26,307 nt of DNA, from positions 1 through 26,307 of the forward strand of contig CAZJNX010000036.1 of assembly GCA_964547415.1 (NCBI GenBank), given 5' to 3'. A program made the position numbers and the translations under genes. Positions 1 to 8,300 of this stretch are shown here, piece after piece. This stretch comes from CAZJNX01 sp964547415. GTDB lineage: Bacteria; Pseudomonadota; Alphaproteobacteria; Rhizobiales; Amorphaceae. The notes under the pieces were generated by a model. That model was not told where the DNA came from and searched no databases. It saw only the letters and a list, made by a program, of their open reading frames with translations. How positions within the stretch are numbered: the stretch's first letter is position 1; each line of letters starts with the position of its first letter.

Positions 1-1
1 G

Positions 2-604
2 GACATCCGCGCCGCCGCCCCCGCCGCCGCCGCCTTCCCCGGGGTCGCGGTGATCCCGGCGAACGTGCCGCGTCCGGGCGTCGTGCGCCACGAGGCGGAC
101 GTGTGCAGCCTCGTCTTCGGCGCGCCGGGGGGCGACCATCCCCCGGCGCTGACGGCCCTCGCCGAGCGCCTTGCGGCCGCGCCGGGCATGGAGGCGGCGG
201 TGGTCGACGACATCGTGCCCCGCCTGTTCGACAAGTTCGCGTTCCTTGCCACGCTCGCCGCCATGACGGCCCTCGTGCGGCTCCCCCTCGGCGCGATCCT
301 CGCCGACGGGCGGGCGCGCGACACCTACTTCCGGGCGCTCGCCGAATCCGTCGACGTCTCGCGCGCCGCCTGCCCGGACCTTCCCGAGGACCTCCTCGAG
401 CGGGAGACGGAGCGGGTGCGTCGCCTGCCGCCGGGCGTGCGCGCCTCCATGGCCGACGACCTCGCCCGCGGGCGCCGCCTCGAGCTCGACTATCTCTCGG
501 GCACCGTCGTCCGCCTCGGCGAAACCCACGGGATCGCGACGCCCGTGCATCGCACGGCCCACGGCGCCCTCCACCCCTTCATCGACGGCGCGCCCGCCAT
601 CTGA
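2..604 (+). CDS. Ketopantoate reductase family protein (PanE/ApbA-like), C-terminal part, 5' end outside window
   Basis: The reading frame is open from base 2 to the TGA at 602-604, so the N-terminal NADPH-binding Rossmann part lies outside the window. What remains is the helical C-terminal domain of the 2-dehydropantoate 2-reductase family. It has the KFAFLATLAAMTAL helix with the family lysine, a segment SMADDLARGRRLELDYLSG, and the closing GIATPVHRTAHG turn. All three are typical of the family's substrate-binding domain. Canonical PanE reduces ketopantoate to pantoate with NADPH in pantothenate and CoA synthesis. Many genomes carry paralogs of unknown substrate, and the N-terminal half is not visible, so only the family is called. 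The next gene starts 22 bases downstream, which allows cotranscription. Confidence 0.85.
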   Translation, partial: DIRAAAPAAAAFPGVAVIPANVPRPGVVRHEADVCSLVFGAPGGDHPPALTALAERLAAAPGMEAAVVDDIVPRLFDKFAFLATLAAMTALVRLPLGAILADGRARDTYFRALAESVDVSRAACPDLPEDLLERETERVRRLPPGVRASMADDLARGRRLELDYLSGTVVRLGETHGIATPVHRTAHGALHPFIDGAPAI

Positions 605-626
605 GCCGACCGACCGGAGACCACCG

Positions 627-1055
627 ATGCCTCCCCCAATTCGCCGATCCCGCGCCGCCCTCCTCGCCGCGGCCCTTGCGAGCCTCCTCGCCGTGCCCGC
701 GGCGGCGGCGGACGTCTCCCTCGCCGGCGAGTGGCGGGCCGTCGCCGTCGGCGACCGAGCGCTGCCGGACGAGCCGGAGGTCCTCCTCGCCTTCGACGCG
801 CTGGAGGGCTGCGTCTCCGGCACCACCGGCTGCAACCGCCTGTCGGGCGGCTACGCGCTCGAGGGCGACGGCCTCACCTTCGGCCCCGCCGCCTCCACGC
901 GGATGGCCTGCCCGGAACCGGCCATGGCGATCGAGAACGCCGTCCTCGCCGCGCTCCAGGCGACGCGGGCGGTCGTGTCGGAGGCGGGCCGCCTCGTCCT
1001 CCTCGACGGGAACGAGACGGCGGTCATCACCCTCGCGCCCGCGGACGGCGGCTGA
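627..1055 (+). CDS. Secreted META-domain (HslJ-like, DUF306) protein
   Basis: This encodes 142 residues. An N-terminal signal peptide (RR at 6-7, then an alanine/leucine-rich core to about residue 28) is followed by one compact META domain. The domain shows the family pattern GCNRLSGGY and, about 25 residues later, STRMACPEP, with a second cysteine in LEGCVSG. META-domain proteins such as HslJ are small periplasmic or envelope-anchored proteins linked to stress or novobiocin tolerance in E. coli; their biochemical role is not settled. No lipobox cysteine follows the hydrophobic stretch, so it is more likely a soluble periplasmic protein than a lipoprotein. A GGAG lies about 8 bases before the ATG. 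It sits between a reductase gene and the liv operon, with no obvious functional tie to either. Confidence 0.85.
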   Translation: MPPPIRRSRAALLAAALASLLAVPAAAADVSLAGEWRAVAVGDRALPDEPEVLLAFDALEGCVSGTTGCNRLSGGYALEGDGLTFGPAASTRMACPEPAMAIENAVLAALQATRAVVSEAGRLVLLDGNETAVITLAPADGG

Positions 1056-1076
1056 GGGCAGAAGACGGAGAGACCC

Positions 1077-1949
1077 GTGGCCGAGTTCCTGCAGTTCACC
1101 TTCTCCGGGCTGACGGTGGGGGCGGTCTACGCCCTCGTCGCCCTCGGCTTCACCCTCATCTACAACGCCTCGGACGTCGTGAACTTCGCCCAAGGGGAGT
1201 TCGTGATGCTCGGCGGGATGGCGACCGTCTTCATCGCCGCGGCGGGCGTGCCGCTCCCCCTCGCAGCGCTCGCGGCCATCGTGCTGACGGTCGGCGTCGG
1301 TCTCCTCCTCTACGTCCTCGCCATCGAGCCCGCGCGTGGGGCGAGCGCGGTGACCCTCATCATCATCACCATCGGCGCGTCGATCTTCCTGCGCGGCATC
1401 GCCCAGATCGTGTTCGACAAGCAGTTCCACTCGCTGCCCGCCTTCTCCGGCGATGCGCCCATCCTCATCGCGGGCGCGGCGGTCCTGCCCCAGACCTTCT
1501 GGGTCCTCGGCGGGGCGCTCGTCATCGTCGTGGCGCTTTGGGCCTTCTTCAACCGGACCCTCACCGGCAAGGCGGTGCTCGCGACGGCCGCCAACCGCCT
1601 CGCCGCCCGCCTCGTCGGGATCGACACGGCCTTCGTCGTCGGCCTGTCCTTCGCCGTCTCGGCGGCGATCGGGGCGCTCGCGGGGATCCTCGTGACGCCG
1701 ATCACGCTGACGAGCTACGACGTCGGCATCCTCCTCGCCCTCAAGGGCTTCGCCGCGGCGATGCTGGGCGGCATGGGCAACCCCGTGGGTGCCGTCGCGG
1801 GCGGGCTCCTCATCGGGCTCCTCGAGGCCTACACCGCCGGGTACGTGTCCTCCGAGTACAAGGACGCGAGCGCCTTCGTGGTGATCCTCGCGGTCCTCTT
1901 CTTCATGCCGCGGGGCCTTTTCGGCTCGCGCCACGTGGAGCGGGTCTGA
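1077..1949 (+). CDS. livH: Branched-chain amino acid (HAAT family) ABC transporter permease LivH
   Basis: This 290-residue, highly hydrophobic protein is an inner-membrane permease subunit of a LivHMGF-type importer. It has several membrane spans. Near the N-terminus is the LivH motif NFAQGEFVMLGG, and near the C-terminus is the permease loop motif LKGFAAAMLGGMGNPVGAVAGG, which is thought to contact the ATPases. The start is a GTG at 1077 preceded by GGAG, 21 bases after the META gene stop. The livM ATG follows its stop by only 2 bases. Family members import leucine/isoleucine/valine, but related systems take urea, amides or aromatic compounds. The permease alone does not show the substrate. 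Confidence 0.93.
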   Translation: MAEFLQFTFSGLTVGAVYALVALGFTLIYNASDVVNFAQGEFVMLGGMATVFIAAAGVPLPLAALAAIVLTVGVGLLLYVLAIEPARGASAVTLIIITIGASIFLRGIAQIVFDKQFHSLPAFSGDAPILIAGAAVLPQTFWVLGGALVIVVALWAFFNRTLTGKAVLATAANRLAARLVGIDTAFVVGLSFAVSAAIGALAGILVTPITLTSYDVGILLALKGFAAAMLGGMGNPVGAVAGGLLIGLLEAYTAGYVSSEYKDASAFVVILAVLFFMPRGLFGSRHVERV

Positions 1950-1951
1950 CA

Positions 1952-2899
1952 ATGGGCGCGCTCCTGTCCCACCGCCTGTGGACGCCGCTCCTCCTCGCCG
2001 CCATCGTGGTGGCGCTGGGCCTTCTCAACGAGTCCAGCTTCTATTTCCGCATGGCCGCCCTCGTCGCCGTCTTCGGCCTCGCGGCCATCGGCCTCAACGT
2101 GCTGATGGGCTTCGCGGGGCAGGTGAGCCTCGGCCACGCGGGATTCATGGGGATCGGGGCCTACGCCGTCGCCGTCGGGCCGGCCCACCTCGGCCTGCCG
2201 CCGCTCCTGTGCCTCGTCGTCGGCCCCGTCCTCGCCGCGCTCCTCGCCTTCGTGGTCGGCCGGCCGATCCTGCGCCTCAAGGGCCACTACCTCGCCGTCG
2301 CCACCCTCGGCTTCGGCATCCTCGTCGCCATGGTCCTCAACAACGAGGCGCAATGGACCGGCGGGCCCGACGGGATGGCCGTCGCCCGGATCGAGCTGTT
2401 CGGCTGGCGCGTGCGCGGGGCCGAGACCTGGTTCTGGATCACCGGCATCGTCCTCGTGGTCGGCGCCTGGCTCGCCACGAACCTCCTCGACAGCCCCACG
2501 GGCCGGGCGCTCCGGGCGGTCCACGATTCGGAGGTCGCCGCCAGCGTCGCGGGGATCGACGTCGCCCGGGCGAAGCTTGCCGCCTTCGTGATCTCGGCCG
2601 TGTTCGCGGCCCTCGCCGGGGCGCTCCTCGCGCTCATGAACGGCTTCATCACGCCGGACGCGGCGGGCTTCCTCCACTCCATCGAGCTCGTCGTCATGAT
2701 CGTGCTCGGCGGCCTCGGCTCGGTCTTCGGCGCGGTGGTGGGGGCGGCGGTGCTCGTCTCGCTCCCCCAGGCGCTCACCGGCTTCCAGGAGTACGAGTAC
2801 GCCATGCTCGGCCTCGTCCTCATGCTGGTGATGATCTTCCTGAGGGCCGGGATCGTGCCGTCCGTCCTCGCGCGCCTGTCCCGGAGGCGGGCGGCATGA
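1952..2899 (+). CDS. livM: Branched-chain amino acid ABC transporter permease LivM
   Basis: This 315-residue second permease pairs with LivH in the inner membrane. It carries the LivM hallmark LMGFAGQVSLGHAGFMGIGAYA around residues 50-72. It also has the central segment GRALRAVHDSEVAASVAGI and the C-terminal loop SIELVVMIVLGGLGSVFGAVVGA, which are standard for this family. The ATG at 1952 gives an N-terminus that runs directly into the first membrane span. The same frame is open far upstream, but that part overlaps livH and reads as arginine-rich noise, so it is not used. Its TGA overlaps the livG ATG (ATGA), indicating translational coupling. Confidence 0.93.
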   Translation: MGALLSHRLWTPLLLAAIVVALGLLNESSFYFRMAALVAVFGLAAIGLNVLMGFAGQVSLGHAGFMGIGAYAVAVGPAHLGLPPLLCLVVGPVLAALLAFVVGRPILRLKGHYLAVATLGFGILVAMVLNNEAQWTGGPDGMAVARIELFGWRVRGAETWFWITGIVLVVGAWLATNLLDSPTGRALRAVHDSEVAASVAGIDVARAKLAAFVISAVFAALAGALLALMNGFITPDAAGFLHSIELVVMIVLGGLGSVFGAVVGAAVLVSLPQALTGFQEYEYAMLGLVLMLVMIFLRAGIVPSVLARLSRRRAA

Positions 2900-3690
2900 G
2901 CGGGGCGGCCCTTTCCGTCGCCGACATCGGGATCTCCTTCGGCGGCATCCGCGCGGTCGACGGGGTGAGCCTTGCCGTCGCGCCCGGCGAGGTCTTCTCC
3001 ATCATCGGCCCCAACGGGGCGGGCAAGACGACGCTGTTCAACCTCGTGTCGGGCGTCTACCGGCCCATGCGCGGTCGGGTCGAGCTCTTCGGGGAGGACG
3101 TGACGGGTCTGCCGCCCCATCGCCTCGCCGCCCGCGGCCTGTCCCGCACCTTCCAGAACCTGCAGGTCTTCTTCCGCATGACGGCGGCGGAGAACGTGAT
3201 GGTGGGCGCGCACCTGAAGGAGCGGCAGGCCGTCCTCGCCCACCTCCTCGCGCTGCCCTCCGTCGCCCGCACGAACCGGGAGAGCCGGGAGCGGGCCCTT
3301 GCCCTCCTCGAGCGGGTCGGCCTTGCGGGCCGGGCCGACCAGGAGGCCTCGAGCCTTCCCTACGGCGCGCTGAAGCGCCTCGAGATCGCGCGGGCCCTCG
3401 CCGCCGAGCCGCGCGTCCTCCTCCTCGACGAGCCGGCGGCGGGCTGCAACGCGGTGGAGACCGCCGAGATCGAGGCCCTCGTCCGCCAGATCGCCGGGAC
3501 CGGCGTGACGGTGGTCCTCGTGGAACACGACATGAAGCTCGTCATGCGCCTGTCGGACCACATCCACGTCCTCGACTACGGCAGGACCCTCGCGGAGGGG
3601 ACGGCCGCCGAGGTGCGCGCCGACCCGGACGTGATCGCCGCCTACCTCGGGGCCCACGGCGCGCAGGAGGTGGCCCATGCTGTCGGTTGA
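2896..3690 (+). CDS. livG: Branched-chain amino acid ABC transporter ATP-binding protein LivG
   Basis: This 264-residue cytoplasmic ATPase powers the LivHM permease. Walker A is GPNGAGKT at residues 38-45. The signature region reads LPYGALKRLEIARALA at about 154-169; the usual LSYG-Q is slightly varied but the Gly is kept, which is common in LivG. Walker B is LLLDEPAAG with Asp178/Glu179, and the H-loop is VLVEHDM. The C-terminal helix DPDVIAAYLG is the BCA_ABC_TP_C tail that marks LivG rather than LivF. The ATG overlaps the livM stop by 4 bases, and the 3' end overlaps livF by 14 bases. The four liv genes therefore read as one coupled operon. Confidence 0.95.
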   Translation: MSGAALSVADIGISFGGIRAVDGVSLAVAPGEVFSIIGPNGAGKTTLFNLVSGVYRPMRGRVELFGEDVTGLPPHRLAARGLSRTFQNLQVFFRMTAAENVMVGAHLKERQAVLAHLLALPSVARTNRESRERALALLERVGLAGRADQEASSLPYGALKRLEIARALAAEPRVLLLDEPAAGCNAVETAEIEALVRQIAGTGVTVVLVEHDMKLVMRLSDHIHVLDYGRTLAEGTAAEVRADPDVIAAYLGAHGAQEVAHAVG

Positions 3691-4381
3691 GGGGCTCGTC
3701 TCCGGCTACGGGCGCATCGAGGCGCTCCACGGCGTCTGCCTTCACGTGGCGACGGGGGAGATCGTCACCCTCGTCGGCGCCAACGGGGCAGGCAAGACGA
3801 CGCTCCTCAAGGCGATCGCGGGCGTGCAGCCGGCGACGGCGGGCCGCATCCTGCTGGCGGGCGAGGACGTCACGCGGGAAAAGCCCCACCGGCGCGTCGC
3901 CCGCGGCATGGCGCTCGTCCCCGAGGGCCGGCAGATCTTCGGGCCCCTGTCGGTGGAGGACAACCTGCGCCTCGGCGCCTACCGGACCGGGAAGCGGGGC
4001 GAGGCGGCGGCCGACATGGGCCGCGTCTACGAGATGTTCCCGATCCTTGCGGAGCGGCGGCGGCAGGCGGCGGGCGGCCTGTCGGGCGGGCAGCAGCAGA
4101 TGCTCGCCATCGCCCGCGCGCTCATGAGCCGCCCGCGCCTTCTCCTTCTCGACGAGCCGTCCATGGGCCTCGCCCCGATCCTCGTCGACCAGATCTTCGA
4201 GGCGATCGGCCGCCTGAAGGGCGAGGGTGTGACCGTCTTCGTGGTGGAGCAGAACGCCTTCGCCGCGCTCTCGGTGGCCGACCGCGGCTACGTGATCGAG
4301 ACCGGGGAGATCGCCCGGGAGGGGGCGGCCCGCGTCCTCCTGCACGATCCGGCGGTGCGGGAGGCCTATCTCGGCGTCTGA
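3677..4381 (+). CDS. livF: Branched-chain amino acid ABC transporter ATP-binding protein LivF
   Basis: This 234-residue second ATPase of the importer has Walker A GANGAGKT at 34-41, signature LSGGQ at 135-139, and Walker B LLLLDEP with Asp159/Glu160. LivF-specific segments are VPEGRQIFGPLSVEDNL, SMGLAPILVDQIFEAI, and the closing YVIETGEIAREG. The length is normal for LivF. The start at 3677 lies inside livG, as is usual for this pair. No periplasmic binding protein gene (livK/livJ type) follows; the next gene belongs to a different system and has its own probable promoter. The binding protein must therefore be encoded elsewhere, or upstream of the window. Confidence 0.95.
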   Translation: MLSVEGLVSGYGRIEALHGVCLHVATGEIVTLVGANGAGKTTLLKAIAGVQPATAGRILLAGEDVTREKPHRRVARGMALVPEGRQIFGPLSVEDNLRLGAYRTGKRGEAAADMGRVYEMFPILAERRRQAAGGLSGGQQQMLAIARALMSRPRLLLLDEPSMGLAPILVDQIFEAIGRLKGEGVTVFVVEQNAFAALSVADRGYVIETGEIAREGAARVLLHDPAVREAYLGV

Positions 4382-4418
4382 CCCTCCGACGGTGCGTGCA
4401 AGGCTCGAACGAAGGTTG

Positions 4419-4424
4419 TATAAT
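4419..4424 (+). promoter_or_regulatory. Candidate sigma-70 type -10 box for the kpsT-like/kpsE-like unit
   Basis: A perfect TATAAT lies in the 171-base gap between livF and the KpsT-like gene. Such a hexamer is rare by chance in sequence this GC-rich. No good -35 is visible at the expected 16-18 base distance; the best match near 4396-4401 is poor. A start of transcription near 4431 would leave about 120 bases of leader before the ATG at 4553. The function is inferred from sequence and position only. Confidence 0.45.
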
Positions 4425-4552
4425 GCCCGCGATGGGGACGGCGCGGCCGGCGCGACGGCGCTTGCGTGCGGGGGCGGTCTGCCCGTGCGGCATTTGAAAC
4501 CGGCCGCGGCGGCTGCCACATCCCTCGGCAAAACGGACGTGGAACCTTGGTC

Positions 4553-5386
4553 ATGCTTGGCAAGCTCGTGCCGATATCGGGCTCGCGCGCCCTCACGCCG
4601 GCGCCCGAGACGCGCTTCGTGCGCAAGAGCCGGCGGCTGTTCGAGACCGCGGACATCGACCACCACGTCTTCTTCGACGAGGTGGAGTTCGTCTACAAGG
4701 GTCGGCGCACCCGCACCGTCGTCTTCGACCGGATGAGCGCGATCGTTCCGAAGGGGCGGCGCGTCGCCGTCATGGGCGCCCGCCGCTCCGGCAAGAGCAC
4801 GCTGGTGAAGCTGATCGCCGGCGTCGCCGTCCCCAACGCCGGCGAGGTGGTGCGCAATTCGAACATCTCGTGGCCGATCGGCGGCAACTATTTCATCTCG
4901 AACAATCTCACGGTTCGCGACAACGTGATCTTTTGCGCCAACATGCTCGGTGTTTCCGCTCGCGACATGCTGCGCTACTTGGACGATCTGTGCGGCTTCG
5001 GCTCGAAGAAGGAAGAGATCGTCAAGAACATCCCTGTTCATTTTCGTCAGCGACTCAACATCGTGCTGCCACTGGTCGTCGATTTCGACTGCTTTTTGAT
5101 AGAAGGTCAGGTTAATTTGAAGAGGGCAAAATTCCCGCCCGATCATATCGAGTTCATCGAGGGGGAGATCCGGCGCAAGGATCTCATCGTGGTGACCGGC
5201 AACAAGAAGATGGCGCTCCAGTATTGCGATACGGGTGCGTTGATCGAGAACGGTCACATTCGCTATTGCGCCTCCGTGCAGGAGGCGGTGGACCAGATCA
5301 AGGACCTCGCACCCGACGACACGGACTTCTCCGACGACCAGGGCGACGAGGGGGAGTTCGGGGAGCAGTCCTTTGGCCCGTGGTAG
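4553..5386 (+). CDS. KpsT-like capsular polysaccharide exporter ATPase homolog, catalytically degenerate
   Basis: This encodes 277 residues. From about residue 38 it aligns by eye with KpsT/Wzt-type ATPases of ABC-2 capsule exporters. There is VFFDEVEFVY..GR at the start, then Walker A GARRSGKST at 75-83 (Lys81), then the SWPIG stretch, LTVRDNV and VDFDCFLI. The remaining catalytic motifs are missing. The usual YSSGMKAR-like signature after PV is shortened to HFRQRL at about 163-168. The Walker B Asp-Glu is replaced by Glu184-Gly185. The H-loop His is Gly216 in VVTGNKK. The acidic C-terminal tail (about 250-277) is not family-typical. Nucleotide binding may survive, but hydrolysis looks unlikely. 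The ATG at 4553 has GGAA 8 bases upstream. G+C falls to roughly 45-50% around 5040-5160, unlike the flanks. The stop overlaps the next gene's TTG start. No KpsM permease is nearby. Confidence 0.8.
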   Translation: MLGKLVPISGSRALTPAPETRFVRKSRRLFETADIDHHVFFDEVEFVYKGRRTRTVVFDRMSAIVPKGRRVAVMGARRSGKSTLVKLIAGVAVPNAGEVVRNSNISWPIGGNYFISNNLTVRDNVIFCANMLGVSARDMLRYLDDLCGFGSKKEEIVKNIPVHFRQRLNIVLPLVVDFDCFLIEGQVNLKRAKFPPDHIEFIEGEIRRKDLIVVTGNKKMALQYCDTGALIENGHIRYCASVQEAVDQIKDLAPDDTDFSDDQGDEGEFGEQSFGPW

Positions 5387-8300
5387 CCGTGGTAGGGAGC
5401 GGCTGAGGGCCGTCCTGAGGCGGGGACGGAAGGCGGCCTCGCCCGCTGCCGGCGGGGCGGAGGAGCACTCGCCCTCGATGGGGCGGGGCGCTGCGTCCGC
5501 GCCGGACGGTCCGCGCCTCGCCGAACCCTGGGAGCGGCAGGAGTGGGAGCTGCCGCAGGAGGATCCGCCGGTGGCGCCGCCGCCCGGGGAGGGGCTCCTC
5601 CTGCCGGACGACGACCTCCTGCCCGGCCTTGCGGACGTGATCCCGCTTCCCGATCCGCCGCCGCCGGAGGGCGGCCGCCAGGGCTCCGGCGGCCACGGCC
5701 TCCTGTCGTCCGCCGGCACCCAGGCCCTCGGCGCCGTCCCCGACGCGGGCGGCCTCGAGGCCGCGACGGCCGATGCCGCCGCGCGCATCCGCGCCGTCGG
5801 GAAGGCGATCGCCGCCCGCGAACGGGGCGAGGCCGAGGCCTCGCCCGCCGATCCCGGCGGGACGGGGGCCGGAGGGCCGTTGCCGCCGGCCGACGGTGTC
5901 GCGGAAGCGGAAGGGGCGGAGCCATCGGCTGACGGAAGCGGCCAGTCGGACGCGCTGGCCGGGCCGCGCCCCCGCCGCGCTCTGTTTCCCGAGACCGGCT
6001 TGCCCGACATGCCCGAGCCGGCTTTCGCCAGCGCCGGGCCGGTCGGCGGCCCGGCCGCGGATGGCGGGCGCGGCGGGCGGGGGCCGTCGGTCGCCCCGCC
6101 TGCCCGTCCCGGTGCGCCGGTCGAGGCGGCGGGCGCGACCCTCCCCGCGCCGCGGCGGGATGCGGCGCTGGCGCCCGGTGGCGCCACCCGCGCGGACGAG
6201 CAGGAAGACCCCGCCCGCGCGAACGCCGAGGAGACGGGCGCCGACGACGGACCCCGGGGCCCGGACCGCCCGGGCGGCGAACCGGGCCCGCCCCCCGGTG
6301 CGCCGGCGGACGGCGCGCGCGCTCCAGCCACTGGCGGGGCGGTGTGGCCGTCGGGCGATGCGCTGGGCGAGGGCGCCTTCCCGGCGGCGGGTCGTCCGGC
6401 CGGCGTCGCGCCCGTCGCGGACGATGGCGAGGCCGTTTCCGCCGCACCGGACGGGGAGGGCCGCACCCGTGGCGACGGGCCATCCTGGCCGGATGCTCCG
6501 GCGGATGCGCTGGATCGACACGGCCAGCGGCCGGCTGCGATCGCCGCCGGCCCTGTCGCGGCGGGGGCGACCGTCGTCGGCGGGGCGGCCCCGGTGGCGG
6601 CGCGCGGCCGGACCGGGGGGGCGTCGCCGTCGGCGGCAACGGCGGGGGACGACGCGGGTCCGACCGGCCTCGACGGCGCGATGCCGCGAGCGGAAACGGG
6701 CGGCGGCCCTCGGGGACCCGACCCGGGCGTGGGTCCGTCCCTCCCCGGCGCCGCCCGCGGTGGCGGGGGGGAGGGCGAGGCGGCGGGTGATCCCAGCGCT
6801 GCCGCTTCGTCCCGCGCGGCGTTGCAGGGTTCGCCGCCGCGCGCGCCCGTGGGCCTCGCCGACGGCGGTGCGCCGGCGCCCGAGACGGCCGTCACGGACC
6901 ACCCGGCTCCATCGGTGTCCCGGGCGGAAGAGCGTGGCGCCCACCGGCCGGCGGCCGGGGCCGGGGCCGGGGCCGGGGCCGGGGCCGGCGGCGATTCTCC
7001 CGCCGCCACCGCCGCCGGCGGCGGTGGGGCCTGCGACATCCACCGGCGGGACGGGACGGCCGGGCGCACGGGCGCGCGGGCGCGGAGAGCGACGGGGCCC
7101 GATGACGCACGCGCCCGGGCCGCCGCGGCGGAGGCCGGCGATGCGTCCCCGACGTCCGCTCGGGGCGGGACGGGTGCTGCAGCCGCTCCGGCGGATCTCC
7201 TCGTCGAGGCGGACGATGGGCCCGACGGCGATGTCCCCCGGACAGCGTCTGCCGGGCACCGTTCGAGCCCGGCGGGCGGGCCGGGCGAGGCGGCCTCGCC
7301 GCCGGCGGCCGCCGATCCGTCGGCGCGGGAGAACCCCGGCGAGGGGGCGAGCCGCACCGAAACGGCCCCTCCGGCCGACCATCGCCCGCCGGTGGGTCCG
7401 GTCCCGGACGCGGCGCCAGGGATCGCGGAGACGGCTGCGGCCGGCGAGGTGCTCGGGCCACGCGACGGGCGAAGACGGCATGGGGCCGCATCCGCGCCGA
7501 CCCCTCCGGAGGGCGCCGGGGCATCGCCGCCGGGGGCCGGTGAGCCGGCCGCACCGACCGGGGCCACCGCCGATGCGACGGGACGGCGAAGGCGAGCGGG
7601 CGGCCCCGCGCCCGGGCCGATCCCGTCGCGGGACGAGCTGGCGGAAGCGACCGGGCCTGACGAGCCGCGCGGCGTCGGTCTCCTCGAGGGCGGGGCCGAC
7701 GGCTGCGGAGAGGCCGCTGCCCGGCGCATGGAGCGGGGCGGCGGGACGCGCCCTTCCGGATCGGCCGGGCCGGTCGGCGAGGCAAGGGCGGGACGCGCCG
7801 AACCGGGCGGCCTGCCTGCCGAGGCGCCCGACCGCGAGCCGGGCGGCGCAGACCGGGATCCCGTGGACGGGATCCGGCAAGGGGAGGCGCGGCCGCTGGC
7901 CGATCGGGCGGTGGCGCCGGACGGCGAAGCCGGTCGAGCCGACGCGGAGGGCGACCGGCCGAAGGCGGGACCGGAGCGTGCGGACGGACCGGGCGCGACC
8001 GGTCGGGACGCGGCCTCGGCGGTCGTCGGCGCCGACGCTTGGCGGCCCGTGGCGCGCGAGGATGCCTCGCCGCTGGCGGTGCCGGCCGCCGACGCCGCCG
8101 GTTACGCCGGGGCTGGCGACGGTGCTGCGGGCGACGGTGCTGCGGGCGAGGGGGCGCCGCGCCGGGGCGAACCGGCCCGCGCGGCGGCGGGGGAGGCGAA
8201 CGCCGGGCCATCCGGCATCTCGGGCCCCGGCGGGGCCGGGCGAAGCGCCAGCGAAGGGGGCGAGGCCGCCGCCGATCGGCCCCGGCGTCGGGCAAATCGC

